From positions 1 through 24,525 of the IMG/VR virus record IMGVR_UViG_3300032093_000800: DNA of 24,525 nt; one strand, 5' to 3'. Below are positions 22,834-24,525 of the stretch, in pieces (the stretch's first letter is position 1; each line of letters starts with the position of its first letter). The position numbers and the translations under genes were made by a program. The stretch comes from a virus. A model generated the notes under the pieces. The model did no database searches, was not told the DNA's origin, and was given only the letters and a program-made list of their open reading frames with translations.

Positions 22834-23274
22834 ATGGCTTTCCGATACGACCCCAACGCCCCGCAAGGCGAGATCATCCCCGCTGGCTCCTACATGGCGA
22901 CCATCCTGGCCGCCGAGGAGAAGGTCAGCAAGACCGGCAACCCGATGATCGAACTGAAGTTCAAACTCTACATGGACGACGGCACCGAGCGGACCATGAA
23001 GGACTGGATCGTGCAGACGATGGCGTGGAAACTGGGCAAGGTGGCAGACGCGATCGGCAAGACGGACGCCTTCGCGTCTGGCGAGTTCAACCGCAAGGAC
23101 TACATCGGCTGCAACCTTGAAGTGAAGATCGAACACAAGCCCGACAAGCGGGACGGCGGCGTGCGAGCGCAGATCACGGGGTTCGCCCCGCTGGCGGGCA
23201 CGATCAACACGAGGGTGCAGCCCATCTCGGCGAGCAAGGACGCCACCGTCAAGGACGACGACATTCCGTTCTGA
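22834..23274 (+). CDS. single-strand DNA-binding-like protein (DUF669-like) with DDDIPF tip
   Basis: The 146-residue product has the pattern P-x-G-x-Y-x-A-x-I-x-x-A-x-x-K-x-S-K-x-G-N-x-M-I of phage proteins that accompany Sak4-type ATPases, with beta-rich core and ends in KDDDIPF. DDDIPF is exactly the C-terminal tip of E. coli SSB, through which SSB recruits repair and replication proteins. Recombination or replication cofactor is therefore likely. No ribosome site is obvious in GAGACACAC before the ATG. Confidence 0.78.
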   Translation: MAFRYDPNAPQGEIIPAGSYMATILAAEEKVSKTGNPMIELKFKLYMDDGTERTMKDWIVQTMAWKLGKVADAIGKTDAFASGEFNRKDYIGCNLEVKIEHKPDKRDGGVRAQITGFAPLAGTINTRVQPISASKDATVKDDDIPF

Positions 23275-23487
23275 AACACCTTTCCCACACTGGCCAGCGG
23301 CGGGAACGTCGCTGGTCGGATTCGGGCGGCGGTGCGGTTTACTCCCTCCACCCGCCTCGTCCAGTCTCGGTCATCGCTGGTGCCGCATAACGGTCTACCC
23401 GTCCCGACCACGGCCCGTCTACCGCCGTGAGCAACCGACTCTCTCTCTTCCTCCCCGCCCGCTGCGGAAACGCACGGCGGGGGGTTC
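23275..23487 (+). other. intergenic region right of the recombination genes
   Basis: No gene is supported here. An 8-pair hairpin, GGCCAGCG (23292-23299) with CGCTGGTC (23310-23317), lies 17 bases after the stop but has no T tract. A CGTCTACC-type repeat (CGGTCTACC at 23391, CCGTCTACC near 23415) is visible. The next element is the tRNA-like sequence. Confidence 0.45.
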
Positions 23488-23623
23488 GCCCGGTCAGCGT
23501 GGACGGTGACACGCGGCGCACTTACCCCGCATGGGGATCGGCGAAGTGGGGATATGCCAAGGCCCCGCCGCCGCACAGGGAGGTGTTCCCCTGTGCAAGC
23601 CGGTTCGACTCCGGCACCGGGCA
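23488..23623 (+). other. tRNA-like sequence with expanded middle (136 nt)
   Basis: GCCCGGT (23488-23494) pairs perfectly with ACCGGGC (23616-23622), followed by A. GCGT...ACGC (23497-23500, 23511-23514) forms a D-arm-like stem and GCCGG-TTCGACT-CCGGC (23599-23615) is a perfect T arm. Between them are 84 bases instead of about 23, with CCCC/GGGG hairpins and an 8-pair stem GCACAGGG / CCCTGTGC (23573-23580, 23589-23596) just before the T arm. The acceptor, D and T parts match the second copy at 24346. It may be an expanded or degenerate tRNA. Confidence 0.4.
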
Positions 23624-23725
23624 TTCAACGGGCAACAGCCCAGAAAGTGAGACAGCATGGCAGCATCAAAGAAGAAGGCAGCGAAGTGGGTCGTGGTTCG
23701 GTCGTCGCAGTCCGGCGTTTGGTGT
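23599..23725 (+). repeat. 127-base exact direct repeat, copy 1
   Basis: Identical to 24399-24525, offset exactly 800. It covers the tRNA-like T arm and 3' end and the start of the 23657 gene. The base before it differs (A versus C), and the other copy runs to the window edge. Confidence 0.95.
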
Positions 23726-23940
23726 GGCGAGTTGGTCGCCGAGGCCGGAGACACGGTGACGCTGGCGAACGCGATGAAGGCGTGGCAGTGGAGCGGCGCG
23801 GCGGCTACGTCCGGGCTGGCTCTTCACGGCCCCCGCGACGGCAAGATCACCGAGCCGGTTTCGTCTGTGAAGGTGCTGGGGGTGTGTGAGGTGATCGACG
23901 CGACGGAGGAGGCGGTTGCGGCGTGGAAGGCGGTGAAGTC

Positions 23941-23953
<13 letters not shown>
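23657..23953 (+). CDS. small phage protein of unknown role (DUF6948-like by eye)
   Basis: The 98-residue product begins with a Lys-rich tail (MAASKKKAAKW), then VVVRSSQSGVWCGELV, a turn, TLANAMKAWQWSGAAATSGLAL and ITEPVSSVKVLGVCEVIDAT. I recall this arrangement of S-x-G-V-x-x-G-x-L, NA-x-x-x-W-x-W-x-GA and P-V from a short phage/bacterial family I believe is labelled DUF6948; this was not checked. Members as I remember them often end in a Gly-rich tail, and here such a tail follows in the -1 frame right after the stop. GTGAG lies upstream of the ATG. The first 69 bases recur at 24457. Confidence 0.75.
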
Positions 23954-24330
<377 letters not shown>

Positions 24331-24345
24331 CCCCTCGGGGGGTTC

Positions 24346-24423
24346 GCCCGGTCGGCGTGGCGGCGTACACGCGGTCCGTCCTGTGGACTCAAGACCTCGC
24401 CGGTTCGACTCCGGCACCGGGCA
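24346..24423 (+). tRNA. tRNA-like sequence, possible Arg (CCT) or degenerate
   Basis: GCCCGGT / ACCGGGC form the 7-pair acceptor, GCGT/ACGC the D stem with a GG-containing loop, and GCCGG-TTCGACT-CCGGC the T arm; discriminator A. A possible anticodon stem GGTCC / GGACT (one G-T) closes loop GTCCTGT with T33 and anticodon CCT. Against a working tRNA: position 8 is C rather than T, position 37 is G, and nine bases remain as variable loop. Total 78 bases, normal tRNA length. Confidence 0.35.
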
Positions 24424-24525
24424 TTCAACGGGCAACAGCCCAGAAAGTGAGACAGCATGGCAGCATCAAAGAAGAAGGCAGCGAAGTGGGTCGTGGTTCG
24501 GTCGTCGCAGTCCGGCGTTTGGTGT
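24399..24525 (+). repeat. 127-base exact direct repeat, copy 2 (runs to window edge)
   Basis: Identical to 23599-23725. The match begins inside the tRNA-like T arm and continues to the last base of the window. Confidence 0.95.
24457..24525 (+). CDS. second copy of the 23657 gene, partial
   Basis: The same upstream ribosome region, ATG and first 23 codons as at 23657 (MAASKKKAAKWVVVRSSQSG onward) run off the window. It is either a tandem paralogue or an assembly duplicate. Confidence 0.5.
   Translation, partial: MAASKKKAAKWVVVRSSQSGVWC

Overview
The window is most simply read as about two thirds of the genome of a temperate, T7-like (podovirus-type) bacteriophage with high GC content. Nearly all genes lie on the + strand and many are coupled by 1-4 base ATGA, GTGA or TAATG overlaps. 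From 248 to 14793 the order of recognisable products follows T7 genes 11, 12, 14, 15, 16, 17, 18 and 19: tail tubular A, tail tubular B, three internal-virion/ejection proteins, a small fibre-like protein, then small and large terminase. A metallophosphoesterase and a winged-helix protein are inserted before the terminase. Portal, capsid, polymerases and endolysin are not seen and would have to lie outside the window. The host cannot be named from the sequence.

From 14794 to 15690 no gene is convincing. This stretch follows the large terminase, where T7-like phages have their genome end, and it holds inverted repeats, short iterations and, at its right edge, a sigma70-like promoter (15604-15631). 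It is followed by an operon of six small genes (15691-18571), including a sliding-clamp-like protein. Each of the six is preceded by a small hairpin and the same GTGGAG leader box.

The integration module follows: a complete tyrosine integrase (18616-19791), a strong terminator, and an attP site made of the 3' half of a tRNA gene (19852-19893, minus strand) flanked on both sides by paired TTGCCCAA boxes. Because phage genes lie on both sides of this tRNA fragment, the DNA looks like the unintegrated form. To the right is a switch-like region: a minus-strand and a plus-strand ribbon-helix-helix-like gene, divergently transcribed, with a palindrome over the -10 of the second. Next come an excisionase-type HTH gene, small zinc-ribbon and unknown genes, and a recombination pair (Sak4/RecA-like ATPase plus a protein ending in the SSB-type DDDIPF tip).

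The right end (23275-24525) is odd. Two tRNA-like sequences flank a small gene and a 360 bp Gly-X hexamer repeat. The last 127 bases repeat 23599-23725 exactly, at an offset of 800, which may be a real tandem unit or an assembly edge.

The main novelties are regulatory rather than enzymatic: the hairpin-plus-box leaders of the early operon; a covarying hairpin abutting the start codons of both integrase and excisionase; paired TTGCCCAA boxes around attP with a third pair in the early intergenic region; and a ten-base motif, CACAAGGCAC, repeated nine times on one strand only between 17.4 and 19.95 kb.
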